Shown here in pieces: positions 16,462-23,276 of a DNA stretch of 37,201 nt (the first letter of the stretch is position 1; each line of letters begins with the position of its first letter). This DNA is from Acholeplasmatales bacterium (GTDB lineage Bacteria; Bacillota_I; Bacilli_A; Izemoplasmatales; Izemoplasmataceae), in NCBI GenBank assembly GCA_007694145.1, contig RECF01000030.1:1-37201 (forward strand), read 5' to 3'. The notes beneath the pieces were generated by a model. It was not told the DNA's origin and ran no database searches. It was given only the letters and a program-made list of their open reading frames with translations. Position numbers and translations under genes: made by a program.

Positions 16462-16863
16462 ATGGAAACAATCATGCGCTGCGCTGAGGGAACGAAAGTT
16501 ACAAGGGGAAATCAGCACCAAACGGTATCGTGTAGTCTGAATCAGTACTTGAATCGGTTGCTGTTAAAAGAACTGACAACATATCAGGGGCGTCTGGATG
16601 CTTTGCGTCTTCGAACCGGGTGGCGGCGCGATGTGCCCCTTTATGTAAACCCGTCCTGTTGTTTGTTCGTCACAACATCGCACCGCGAAAGTACCGCGAT
16701 TTATATCAATTGTGTCGAAGTGATATCCATTCGACCCCACGATCAAAGTTGGACTGAAATCCGTTTCAAGTCACTGCATGTACAACGCGTCCGCATCCCG
16801 TACAAACGTCTGAAACGCAAGTATGAAAAAGCCTGTTTGATACTGACGATGTTGACAAAGTAA
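16462..16863 (+). CDS. ComK-like competence transcription factor homologue
   Basis: This small basic protein of 133 residues resembles the core of ComK, the master regulator of competence genes in Bacillus. Visible correspondences to Bacillus ComK, from memory, are 'TTYQGRLDALRLRTG' with the 'SYAGRKAGTYEVTKI' segment, 'VPLYVNPSCCLFVTTS' with 'PPIMVDPSNQIFLFPT', a central 'YINCVEVISI' with 'WISHVHVKEF', 'TEIRFKS' with 'TEVTFSN', and 'VRIPYKRLKRKYEKACLI' with 'MELPISYNSFENQVYRTAWL'. It lacks the N-terminal 40 residues and most of the C-terminal tail of the Bacillus protein. The start is ATG 16462, 7 bases after GGAGG (16450-16454). It is monocistronic, with its own promoter and terminator. Family membership is inference from remembered patterns; function in competence is untested and it could be a divergent regulator. 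Confidence 0.65.
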   Translation: METIMRCAEGTKVTRGNQHQTVSCSLNQYLNRLLLKELTTYQGRLDALRLRTGWRRDVPLYVNPSCCLFVTTSHRESTAIYINCVEVISIRPHDQSWTEIRFKSLHVQRVRIPYKRLKRKYEKACLILTMLTK

Positions 16864-16864
16864 G

Positions 16865-16886
16865 CCGCAGACAACTGCGGTTTTTC
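16865..16886 (+). terminator. Intrinsic terminator after the ComK-like gene
   Basis: A 6-bp stem CCGCAG/CTGCGG with an ACAA loop is followed by TTTTTC. Confidence 0.88.
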
Positions 16887-16906
16887 AATGTAAGCATTTT
16901 CTCAGC

Positions 16907-16922
16907 TTTAAAACGTTTTCAA
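16907..16922 (+). promoter_or_regulatory. Cre-like (CcpA-type) site upstream of the pgk promoter
   Basis: TTTAAAACGTTTTCAA matches WTGNAANCGNWNNCAW at all defined positions but one and is nearly palindromic. Its centre is about 56 bases before the predicted transcription start, the spacing of CcpA-activated sites such as ackA in Bacillus. A poorer relative (ATGTAAGCATTTTCTC, three mismatches) lies at 16888-16903. Confidence 0.45.
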
Positions 16923-16934
16923 GGCGATGATATC

Positions 16935-16964
16935 TTGGCATTTTGTCCAACTATAGGTTATAAT
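16935..16964 (+). promoter_or_regulatory. Sigma-A promoter for pgk-xre-HPr-tpiA
   Basis: TTGGCA (16935-16940) and TATAAT (16959-16964) are 18 bases apart. Confidence 0.65.
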
Positions 16965-16975
16965 ACATGTGGCAT

Positions 16976-16992
16976 GACGTGTAGACCACGTC
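16976..16992 (+). other. Short hairpin in the pgk leader
   Basis: A perfect 6-bp stem GACGTG/CACGTC with a TAGAC loop lies within about 5 bases of the predicted 5' end. Such 5' hairpins can stabilise mRNA; it could also be a protein-binding dyad. Confidence 0.5.
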
Positions 16993-17017
16993 CAACCTGG
17001 TATAAAGGAGATCAATA

Positions 17018-18211
17018 ATGGCCATTAAAACACTAAAAGATTTGCAGGTAAAAGGTAAGACGGTCCTTGTAAGGGTCGATTTCAACGTTCCGATGGAATC
17101 TGGTGTTATCACCGATGACAACCGGATTCGTCAAGCCTTACCCACGCTGAACGCCTTGCTCGATCAAGCCGCAAAGGTCGTGTGCTTTTCCCACCTTGGA
17201 CGCGTAAAAAGTGAAGCCGACAAGGCATCCTTATCAATGAAACCAATCGCTGAAGCACTGTCTGAAAAGCTCGGGCGACCCGTTATCTTTGTGCCTGAAA
17301 CACGGGGCACTGCGTTAGAAGCCGCTGTGAAAGAACTCAAAGCCGGTGAGATTCTCATGTTTGAAAACACGCGATTTGAGGACTTAGATGGCAAAAAAGA
17401 ATCCAAGAACGATCCTGAGCTGGGCCGTTACTGGGCCAGTCTTGGCGATGTGTTTGTCAATGATGCGTTTGGTACCGCCCATCGCGCCCATGCTTCAAAC
17501 GTGGGCATCGCATCCAATATTGCAGAAAGTGCTGCCGGATATTTGCTTGAAAAGGAAATCACCTTCATCGGCGGTGCAGTTGACGAACCGAAACGTCCTT
17601 TTGTGGCCATTCTCGGTGGTGCGAAAGTCAGTGATAAGATCGGTGTCATCAATCACCTCATCGGTAAAGCAGACAAAATTCTCATCGGGGGTGGGATGAG
17701 CTACACGTTCCTCAAGTCCCAAGGGATTGAAGTGGGCACCAGCCTCGTCGAAGATGACAAACTTCAACTAGCACAGGCGCTTCTGGAAAAAGCCGGCGAC
17801 AAGCTTGTCTTGCCTGTCGACTTCAAAATCACCACAGAGTTTTCCAATACCAGCCCAGTACGTATCGGGGACTACACCGACATCAAGCCCGATGAAATGG
17901 GACTCGATATCGGACCTAAGACGCTGGCGCATTATCGTGAGATTTTGCAAAGTGCGGTCACCGTCGTTTGGAACGGACCTGTGGGTGTCTTTGAAATGAG
18001 CAACTTCGCCAGTGGTACGATTGGTATTTGCGAAACGTTGGCCCATCTTGAACATGCAACCACGATTATCGGTGGTGGTGACAGTGCCTCCGCAGCTATC
18101 AACCTTGGTTTCGAATCCGCTTTCAGCCACATATCAACCGGTGGTGGCGCGAGTCTTGAATACCTTGAAGGCAAGGCACTACCGGGTGTCACCTGCCTTG
18201 ACACCGTTTGA
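17018..18211 (+). CDS. pgk: Phosphoglycerate kinase
   Basis: This 397-residue glycolytic enzyme makes ATP from 1,3-bisphosphoglycerate and ADP. The N-terminal substrate-binding domain has '[11 protein letters not shown]', 'SHLGR' and '[15 protein letters not shown]'. The hinge region contains '[15 protein letters not shown]'. The C-terminal nucleotide-binding domain has 'NGPVGVFE', '[10 protein letters not shown]' and '[13 protein letters not shown]'. Length and motifs are complete. GGAG precedes ATG 17018. The stop overlaps the next start as TGATG, coupling it to an XRE-cupin regulator. It leads a probable operon pgk-xre-HPr-tpiA; gap, pgm and eno are not in the window. Confidence 0.98.
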   Translation: MAIKTLKDLQVKGKTVLVRVDFNVPMESGVITDDNRIRQALPTLNALLDQAAKVVCFSHLGRVKSEADKASLSMKPIAEALSEKLGRPVIFVPETRGTALEAAVKELKAGEILMFENTRFEDLDGKKESKNDPELGRYWASLGDVFVNDAFGTAHRAHASNVGIASNIAESAAGYLLEKEITFIGGAVDEPKRPFVAILGGAKVSDKIGVINHLIGKADKILIGGGMSYTFLKSQGIEVGTSLVEDDKLQLAQALLEKAGDKLVLPVDFKITTEFSNTSPVRIGDYTDIKPDEMGLDIGPKTLAHYREILQSAVTVVWNGPVGVFEMSNFASGTIGICETLAHLEHATTIIGGGDSASAAINLGFESAFSHISTGGGASLEYLEGKALPGVTCLDTV

Positions 18212-18759
18212 TGGAAACACACGATATCGGTGCGAAAATCAAGGCTTTGCGTCTTGAAAACGGTTTGACACAAGAAGAACTGGCCAATCGTTGTGAGTTG
18301 ACTAAAGGTTTCATCTCACAAATTGAGCGGCACTTGACCAGTCCGTCCATTGCGACCTTGATTGACATTCTCGAAGTACTTGGCACGACACTAGGCGAGT
18401 TCTTCAGTGAAGAGCCCGATGATGTGGCCGTCTTTACACCACAGGATTTCTACGAGAAGACCGATGAGCAACTTAAACACACCATTCGTTGGATTGTGCC
18501 CAATGCACAAAAATACGAAATGGAACCAATTATCATCGTGATTGAACCGGGGGGCGCTTCCATGGCGGACCAGTCACATGCCGGTGAAGAATTCGGCTAT
18601 GTACTAGAAGGTGAAGTGGTTGTCAAAGTCGGCAAAAAGCGCTGCACCGTCAAGGCGGGCGATACCTTCTACTACATGAGCAACAAGCCCCACGTTCTCG
18701 AGAATCCAACCAAAAAGAAAGCGGTCGTGCTCTGGGTTAGCACACCCCCGATGTTTTAG
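18211..18759 (+). CDS. XRE-family regulator with C-terminal cupin domain
   Basis: This 182-residue protein joins an N-terminal XRE/Cro-type helix-turn-helix (residues about 6-60, 'IKALRLENGLTQEELANRC' and 'KGFISQIERHLTSPSIATL') to a cupin_2 ligand-binding domain (about 105-175, 'GEEFGYVLEGEVVVKVGKK' and 'KAGDTFYYMSNKPHVLENP'). This architecture is shared with PuuR-like and other small-molecule responsive repressors. The cupin retains 'SHAGEEF' and 'PHVLEN' metal-site-like residues. It has no ribosome site of its own: ATG 18211 shares a base with the pgk stop (TGATG), so it is probably translated by re-initiation. Lying inside a glycolytic operon with an HPr homologue suggests it senses a metabolite linked to carbon flux; ligand and targets are unknown. 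Confidence 0.88.
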   Translation: METHDIGAKIKALRLENGLTQEELANRCELTKGFISQIERHLTSPSIATLIDILEVLGTTLGEFFSEEPDDVAVFTPQDFYEKTDEQLKHTIRWIVPNAQKYEMEPIIIVIEPGGASMADQSHAGEEFGYVLEGEVVVKVGKKRCTVKAGDTFYYMSNKPHVLENPTKKKAVVLWVSTPPMF

Positions 18760-18774
18760 AAAGGAAGATGTGTC

Positions 18775-19020
18775 ATGAAAAAAGAAATCATCATCAAAAG
18801 TACCGCGGGATTACATGCATCGATTGCAGCACGTGTTGTGAATGCTGCATCACAGTACGATGCCGATATCCGCTTGATTTATGCCGATAAAACCGTCGAT
18901 GCTAAATCGATTCTCGGTCTGATGAGTCTGGCCATTCCAAGCGGTGAAAACGTTGTCTTAATCGCTGATGGTCCCGATGCAGCCCGTGTAATCGAGGACA
19001 TCGAGAAAGTCTTGCAGTAA
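18775..19020 (+). CDS. HPr-like phosphocarrier with altered active-site loop
   Basis: This 81-residue protein has the HPr fold. The active-site loop reads 'TAGLHASIAARVV'. The phosphorylatable His (residue 14, HPr His15) is kept, but the next conserved residues Arg17 and Pro18 are replaced by Ser 16 and Ile 17. The regulatory region 'DAKSILGLMSLAI' is intact, with Ser 45 matching the HprK/P target Ser46, and resembles Crh and HPr. It may therefore work mainly as a serine-phosphorylated signalling protein (for example a CcpA co-effector) rather than as an efficient PTS carrier; that is inference. No PTS enzyme is nearby. AAGGAAGATG precedes ATG 18775; tpiA follows after 12 bases. Confidence 0.9.
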   Translation: MKKEIIIKSTAGLHASIAARVVNAASQYDADIRLIYADKTVDAKSILGLMSLAIPSGENVVLIADGPDAARVIEDIEKVLQ

Positions 19021-19032
19021 AGGATGAGTCTA

Positions 19033-19791
19033 ATGAGAAGACCTGTTATCGCGGGCAACTGGAAAATGTTCAAGACCCGTGACGAAGCGCTCCAGTTTAT
19101 TTATGCCGTCAATCTGGAAGTGCCCAAGAAAGACTATGTTGAAACAGTTATTTGCGCCCCGGCTACCGTCTTACGCGATCTCGTCAAGCGTCAGGGCGAG
19201 AACGTGCGCATTGGCGCCCAAAACGTGCATGAGCAAACCGAGGGTGCTTTTACGGGTGAAATCAGTGCAGCCATGCTTGAAAACGTCGGTGTGGACTACG
19301 TCATCATCGGCCACAGCGAGCGCCGTCAACATTTTTCAGAAACGGATGAGAAAGTAAACTTGAAGATTCATCAGTCACTCCGCTACGGCTTGATACCGAT
19401 AGTCTGTGTCGGCGAATCGCTGTCTGATCGTGAGGCGGGAACCACTGAGCCTTTTGTCAAAAATCAGGTGATCAAAGCGTTGAATGGACTAGGTAGCACC
19501 CAAGTTGAGGCACTCATTTTAGCCTATGAACCAATTTGGGCCATCGGGACGGGTCGGACAGCAACCAATGAACAAGCCAACGACACGATTGCCTTTATTC
19601 GGGCAACGATTGCCGAACTGTATGGCCAGACCGTCGCAGACCAAATCCGCATTCTATATGGCGGAAGCGTCAACACAGGCAACATCGAAGGCCTGTTGGC
19701 CGAACCGCATATTGACGGTGCGCTGGTCGGGGGCGCTTCCTTGCAACCGAAGTCGTTCTTGTCACTGGTCAAAGCCGCAAGCGAAAAATAG
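19033..19791 (+). CDS. tpiA: Triosephosphate isomerase
   Basis: This 252-residue TIM-barrel enzyme interconverts dihydroxyacetone phosphate and glyceraldehyde-3-phosphate. Motifs are complete: 'RRPVIAGNWKMFKT' with the catalytic Lys, 'IIGHSERR' with the electrophilic His, 'LAYEPIWAIGTG' with the catalytic Glu and flexible loop, and the phosphate-binding 'ILYGGSVN' and 'GALVGGASL'. The start is ATG 19033, nine bases after AGGA, giving the usual 'MRRPVIAGNWKM' N-terminus; an in-frame ATG at 19024 is too close to the ribosome site. It is the last gene of the pgk operon and converges on rpsD. Confidence 0.97.
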   Translation: MRRPVIAGNWKMFKTRDEALQFIYAVNLEVPKKDYVETVICAPATVLRDLVKRQGENVRIGAQNVHEQTEGAFTGEISAAMLENVGVDYVIIGHSERRQHFSETDEKVNLKIHQSLRYGLIPIVCVGESLSDREAGTTEPFVKNQVIKALNGLGSTQVEALILAYEPIWAIGTGRTATNEQANDTIAFIRATIAELYGQTVADQIRILYGGSVNTGNIEGLLAEPHIDGALVGGASLQPKSFLSLVKAASEK

Positions 19792-19817
19792 CATCTACTT
19801 CATATAAGAATTACCAT

Positions 19818-19849
19818 AAAAAAAGTGCATCGCTTGGATGCACTTTTTT
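19818..19849. terminator. Bidirectional terminator between tpiA and rpsD
   Basis: GTGCATC/GATGCAC with a 5-base loop is flanked by A-run and T-run, so it works for tpiA on the plus strand and rpsD on the minus strand. Confidence 0.93.
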
Positions 19850-19850
19850 G

Positions 19851-20450
19851 CTAGCGGTTGTAAAACTCAACGATGAGATTTTCCTTGATTTCAGGTAAAA
19901 TCTCGGCGCGCTCTGGGAAGCGGGCATAGGTGAAGGCGTATTTCTCTTCATCATATTCGACGAAGCCGAGCCGTTCAACCACACTTTCAAGCGCGGCAAC
20001 GACGACAGGTACTTTACGTGAACGTTCACGTAGTGAGACGACTTGCCCTGGTGTGACGCGGTATGAAGGGATGTCGACTTTTTTGCCATCGATGCGGAAA
20101 TGTCCGTGACTGACAAGTTGACGAGCTTGACGACGGGTGCGGGCAAAACCAGCGCGGTAGACAAGGTTGTCAAGGCGGGACTCAAGCAAGAACAAGAAGT
20201 TCTCACCTTGGCGTCCGGAAAGCTTTTTCGCCTCGTTGAACGTTTTGCGGAACTGACGTTCATTGACACCGTAAGTAAAACGGACTTTTTGTTTTTCTTG
20301 AAGTTGCATGCCGTATTCACTCAGTTTGCCACGGCGTTGTCCGTGTTGCCCGGGTGGGAACGGACGTTTGCCGATTTCCTGACCTGTTTCAAGTGTCGAA
20401 TATTTTAGTCGACGGGATATTTTCCAACTGGGTCCGATATAGCGTGACAT
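19851..20450 (-). CDS. rpsD: 30S ribosomal protein S4
   Basis: This 199-residue primary 16S rRNA-binding protein starts small-subunit assembly. The N-terminus '[18 protein letters not shown]' and '[16 protein letters not shown]' are typical of Gram-positive S4. An S4 RNA-binding domain covers about residues 90-155 ('[27 protein letters not shown]'-type, read in part, and '[14 protein letters not shown]'). The C-terminus ends '[10 protein letters not shown]'. It has no N-terminal zinc cysteines, so it is the zinc-free form. The start is ATG at 20450-20448, behind AAAAGGAGG; an in-frame ATG nine codons upstream has no ribosome site. It stands alone, as in Bacillus, with a consensus promoter and a structured leader likely bound by S4 itself. 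Confidence 0.98.
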   Translation of the reverse strand: MSRYIGPSWKISRRLKYSTLETGQEIGKRPFPPGQHGQRRGKLSEYGMQLQEKQKVRFTYGVNERQFRKTFNEAKKLSGRQGENFLFLLESRLDNLVYRAGFARTRRQARQLVSHGHFRIDGKKVDIPSYRVTPGQVVSLRERSRKVPVVVAALESVVERLGFVEYDEEKYAFTYARFPERAEILPEIKENLIVEFYNR

Positions 20451-20496
20451 GGTATTCCTCCTTTTTTCATAATACATGAAAAGCGGGTCATGGACA

Positions 20497-20594
20497 ATGC
20501 CGGGGATGAAAGATTAAGACGGTTCACCTCGCCAGCAGAGGCTACTAGGAAACCTTGTCAAACAAGGATCTTTCAGCGATCTAGCACCGGCCAT
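20497..20594 (-). promoter_or_regulatory. Structured rpsD leader, probable S4 autoregulatory element
   Basis: On the minus-strand transcript an outer helix (20587-20594 with 20497-20503, one bulged G) and a second helix GAAAGAT/ATCTTTC (20568-20574 with 20508-20514) enclose two hairpins. These are CCTTGT/ACAAGG (20553-20567) and CCTC/GAGG (20527-20541). Such a multi-branched leader fits translational autoregulation by S4, as known for rpsD of Bacillus. The pairing is seen by eye; the role is inference. Confidence 0.7.
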
Positions 20595-20623
20595 GCAGCT
20601 GCCTTTATTACACATGCGCAAGA

Positions 20624-20652
20624 ATTATATAACAATTGTCAAAGAAAGTCAA
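20624..20652 (-). promoter_or_regulatory. Consensus sigma-A promoter of rpsD
   Basis: On the minus strand TTGACT (20647-20652) and TATAAT (20624-20629) are exactly 17 bases apart. The spacer contains the end of the msrC reading frame. The predicted start near 20617 gives a leader of about 165 bases. Confidence 0.88.
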
Positions 20653-21118
20653 CAAGCATCCCTGCGACTTTTTCAAGCAAGACCACCTCGTCTAAAGAGA
20701 AGCGGTCAAGCACAGGGCTATCGACATCGATGACGCCAAGAAGCACACCATTCTTAATAAGCGGTATGACGATTTCGCTGCGACTGTTCGCGTCGCAGGC
20801 AATGTGCCCGGGGAAACGGTCCACATCGTTAACAATCACCGTCTCTAGACGCTGTGCGGCTGTACCACACACACCGTGACCGATGGCGATGGTTGTGCAG
20901 GCGGGTTGGCCCTGAAACGGTCCCAGTGTCAGTCTTCCTGCGTCGAGCATGTAAAAGCCGACCCAGTTGATGGTATCAAGATAGACATTCAACAGGGCAC
21001 TCACATTGGCAAGGAGGGTGACCTGAGGGACATCGGTTTCCAAAAAAGCGGGCAAGGTTTCAAGCAGCAAAGCATAGCGTTGATGACGGGGTGCGTCTTG
21101 CTTGTCGATTGTGAACAC
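20639..21118 (-). CDS. msrC: Free methionine-(R)-sulfoxide reductase (GAF domain)
   Basis: This 159-residue single GAF-domain enzyme reduces free L-methionine-(R)-sulfoxide. The three conserved cysteines of fRMsr enzymes are present: 'QPACTTIAIG', 'HGVCGTAA' and 'GHIACDANSRSEIV', together with 'INWVGFYML', 'LGPFQG' and 'GVIDVDSP'. The start is GTG 21118, preceded by GAGGTGAT 5 bases upstream; a GTG three codons earlier (21127) overlaps that ribosome site. The gene's 3' end contains the rpsD -35 box and spacer, and no terminator separates the two, so some read-through into rpsD is likely. Oxidative repair fits an organism rich in oxygen-sensitive Fe-S enzymes. Confidence 0.93.
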   Translation of the reverse strand: MFTIDKQDAPRHQRYALLLETLPAFLETDVPQVTLLANVSALLNVYLDTINWVGFYMLDAGRLTLGPFQGQPACTTIAIGHGVCGTAAQRLETVIVNDVDRFPGHIACDANSRSEIVIPLIKNGVLLGVIDVDSPVLDRFSLDEVVLLEKVAGMLVDFL

Positions 21119-21136
21119 GGGTATCACCTCGATATA

Positions 21137-21165
21137 ATCATAATAAAATCCGCCTGATTTGACAA
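21137..21165 (-). promoter_or_regulatory. Promoter of msrC
   Basis: On the minus strand TTGTCA (21160-21165) and TATGAT (21137-21142) are 17 bases apart. Confidence 0.65.
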
Positions 21166-21171
21166 TGAATA

Positions 21172-21180
21172 TGGTAAACT
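21172..21180 (+). promoter_or_regulatory. Possible extended -10 promoter of thiI
   Basis: TGGTAAACT is an extended -10 form (TG-n-TAAACT). It lies 26 bases before the start, divergent from the msrC promoter. TTGACA at 21159-21164 is too close to act as its -35 box. Confidence 0.4.
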
Positions 21181-21206
21181 AAACGTGATGACCGGAGATG
21201 ATACCC

Positions 21207-22448
21207 ATGTACGACTTAGTCGTGGTTCGCTATGGCGAACTGACCTTGAAAGGCCGCAACAAAAAACGCTTCACCCAGCAACTGACAAAAACCATCCGCA
21301 CCGCATGTCGCCACCTGCCTGTACGCTTTGAAAGTGAACATGATCGATTTTACATCCACTTAGATGATGCGGCCTATGACCACGTGGCATCTGCCCTTGC
21401 GATCATCCCCGGGGTGGCCGGATTTTCCCCTGCCATCAAGGCGGAAAAAACGACTGAAGCCATCACTGAAGCATCCAGCCGGTTGCTGGCGATGCATCTT
21501 GATTCACCTAAAACGTTCAAAGTCGAGACACGCCGCGCCGACAAGACCTTTGCCATACCGTCCATGACTTTTTCACGTGCGTTGGCCGGTCGGTTGCTCA
21601 GTGCCTTTTCTGATTTGTCCGTCGATGTGCATACCCCTGATTTGGCACTTCACGTTGAAATACGTCAGTCAATGGCGTTTGTGTTTGTCGATAAAGTCGA
21701 AGGGCTTGGTGGCTTCCCAGCCGGTATTGCCGGCAAAGGGTATGTGTTGCTCTCTGGGGGCATCGACTCGCCGGTGGCTGCTTTTTTAGCGATGAAGCAA
21801 GGCATTGCCATCGAAGGGATGCATTTTGAATCATCCCCGCTCACAAGCATTGAAGCGGCTCAAAAGGTGGTTGACTTGTCACAATGTCTCGCGCCTTACG
21901 CCATGCACCAACATTTCCGACTGCACATGGTTCCTTTTCACCGTTTGCATCAAAAAATTCTTGAGACTGTGCCAGAACCCTATCATATCATCATCATGCG
22001 TCGCATGATGTTCCGCATCGCGGCACGTTATGCCCGCCTTGATCATACCCAGGTGCTTGTCACCGGTGAATCGGTCGGTCAAGTTGCCAGTCAAACGCTG
22101 GAAAGTCTCAATGTAATCAACGCCGTGACGCACATGCCGATTTTGCGACCACTGGTGACTATGGACAAGAAAGCCTGTATTCGCTGGGCCCAAAAAATCG
22201 GCACCTATGACATTTCCATCCGACCCTTTGAGGACTGTTGCGCGGTATATGTACCCGCGCAACCAGCGACGGCGCCAAGAGACTATTTGGCGCTTCGCTA
22301 TGAACGCCTCTTTGATTTTGAAACGGAGATCAGTACGATACTCAAGCAAATTCAAGTCCTTGAAATCAAACAAGATACATCGCTATTCTTGCCTGATTAC
22401 GGGCTGACTGTTCTAGAAGCCCTTGAAGCGATAGGAGCGCAAACATGA
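21207..22448 (+). CDS. thiI: tRNA 4-thiouridine synthase ThiI
   Basis: This 413-residue enzyme adenylates U8 of tRNA and replaces its oxygen with sulfur; some homologues also serve thiamine synthesis. An N-terminal ferredoxin-like/THUMP part (residues about 1-165) includes 'VVRYGELTLKGRNKKRF'. The PP-loop ATP site is 'SGGIDSPVAAF' (183-193), followed by 'VTGESVGQVASQTLESL'. The acceptor Cys is in 'FEDCCAVYVP'. The C-terminal rhodanese domain of E. coli ThiI is absent, as in most Bacillota, so a desulfurase (here only SufS is visible) must deliver sulfur. The start is ATG 21207, nine bases after GGAG; ATG 21198 touches the ribosome site. It overlaps the following methyltransferase gene by ATGA. 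Confidence 0.95.
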   Translation: MYDLVVVRYGELTLKGRNKKRFTQQLTKTIRTACRHLPVRFESEHDRFYIHLDDAAYDHVASALAIIPGVAGFSPAIKAEKTTEAITEASSRLLAMHLDSPKTFKVETRRADKTFAIPSMTFSRALAGRLLSAFSDLSVDVHTPDLALHVEIRQSMAFVFVDKVEGLGGFPAGIAGKGYVLLSGGIDSPVAAFLAMKQGIAIEGMHFESSPLTSIEAAQKVVDLSQCLAPYAMHQHFRLHMVPFHRLHQKILETVPEPYHIIIMRRMMFRIAARYARLDHTQVLVTGESVGQVASQTLESLNVINAVTHMPILRPLVTMDKKACIRWAQKIGTYDISIRPFEDCCAVYVPAQPATAPRDYLALRYERLFDFETEISTILKQIQVLEIKQDTSLFLPDYGLTVLEALEAIGAQT

Positions 22449-23167
22449 TTACAAGCGTCGACAATCCACGCGTCAAAGAGCTGGCAAAACTGCAGTTGAA
22501 GAAATACCGTGATCGCTTCAAGCAGTGTCTAATCGAGGGCCATCATCTTGTCGAAGCCGCCCAAGCCGCTGGACTCCTTGAACACGTGTATGTGCTGCAG
22601 CCTGAACCGGATTACCCCAACGCCACAGAACTCAGTGAACATGTGATGAAAAAAATCACGCAGGCTAAGACCGTCCCAGCCGTGATTGGCGTATGCAAAA
22701 CAACGCTTCCTGATACAATTGGCGAACGGGTGCTCTTTCTTGAGCGGATTCAAGACCCTGGCAACATGGGCGCTTTAATCCGGACGGCCATCGCTTTCGG
22801 ATTCACGTCACTGGTACTCGATGGTTGTGTCGATGTGTTCAACGCCAAAGTATTACGGGCCACACAAGGTGCGATATTTCAAATCTCGGTCAGCCAACAA
22901 GACATCAAGACATTCAAAATGCGTTATCCCACACACACACTCTATGCGGCCGTGCCAAGCGCTTTCGATAACATGCCCGCCCGACCAAACGGGCCGTTTT
23001 GCCTGATGCTAGGGCATGAAGGGCAAGGTCTTCGTGATGAAACGGTCTCTTTAGCGGATGCGACACTCACCATTCCCATGCAAGGATTCGACAGTCTTAA
23101 TGTCAGTGTCGCCGGGGCGATTCTGATGCATGCGCTTTCTTGTAAGCCCATCTTCAAGGATGATTAA
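22445..23167 (+). CDS. TrmH/SpoU-family rRNA or tRNA 2'-O-methyltransferase
   Basis: This 240-residue enzyme of the SPOUT class transfers methyl groups from S-adenosylmethionine to ribose 2'-OH. An N-terminal substrate-binding domain ('VKELAKLQLKKYRDRF', 'CLIEGHHLV') precedes the catalytic domain, which has three SpoU motifs: 'IQDPGNMGALIRTA', 'LMLGHEGQGL' and 'IPMQGFDSLNVSVAGAI'. The RNA target cannot be told from the sequence; RlmB-like and YsgA-like enzymes look alike. Its ATG shares ATGA with the thiI stop, giving translational coupling in a two-gene RNA-modification unit. Confidence 0.92.
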   Translation: MITSVDNPRVKELAKLQLKKYRDRFKQCLIEGHHLVEAAQAAGLLEHVYVLQPEPDYPNATELSEHVMKKITQAKTVPAVIGVCKTTLPDTIGERVLFLERIQDPGNMGALIRTAIAFGFTSLVLDGCVDVFNAKVLRATQGAIFQISVSQQDIKTFKMRYPTHTLYAAVPSAFDNMPARPNGPFCLMLGHEGQGLRDETVSLADATLTIPMQGFDSLNVSVAGAILMHALSCKPIFKDD

Positions 23168-23179
23168 GCGATAAATTGC

Positions 23180-23208
23180 TTGCATTGAGCCGTCATTTAT
23201 GATAAAAT
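23180..23208 (+). promoter_or_regulatory. Promoter of the rimP-nusA-infB operon
   Basis: TTGCAT (23180-23185) and TAAAAT (23203-23208) are 17 bases apart; the predicted start is near 23215. Confidence 0.65.
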
Positions 23209-23226
23209 TATTTCAGCATAATGATG

Positions 23227-23253
23227 AGGAGTGGGTCGAGCCCCACTCTTTTT
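23227..23253 (+). terminator. Terminator-like attenuator in the rimP-nusA leader
   Basis: GAGTGGG/CCCACTC with a 6-base loop and T5 lies between the promoter and rimP, 24 bases before the rimP start and within about 12 bases of the predicted 5' end. In Bacillus the nusA operon is autoregulated by NusA-stimulated termination in its leader; this hairpin is in the right place for that. The role here is inference. Confidence 0.75.
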
Positions 23254-23276
23254 AATGAAAACCCGGAGGTTGTCTG

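Noticed and set aside
18211-18759. XRE-cupin gene as a toxin-antitoxin antitoxin
   Set aside because: The cupin domain and length are those of metabolite-responsive regulators, and no toxin-like gene is adjacent; the neighbours are glycolytic.
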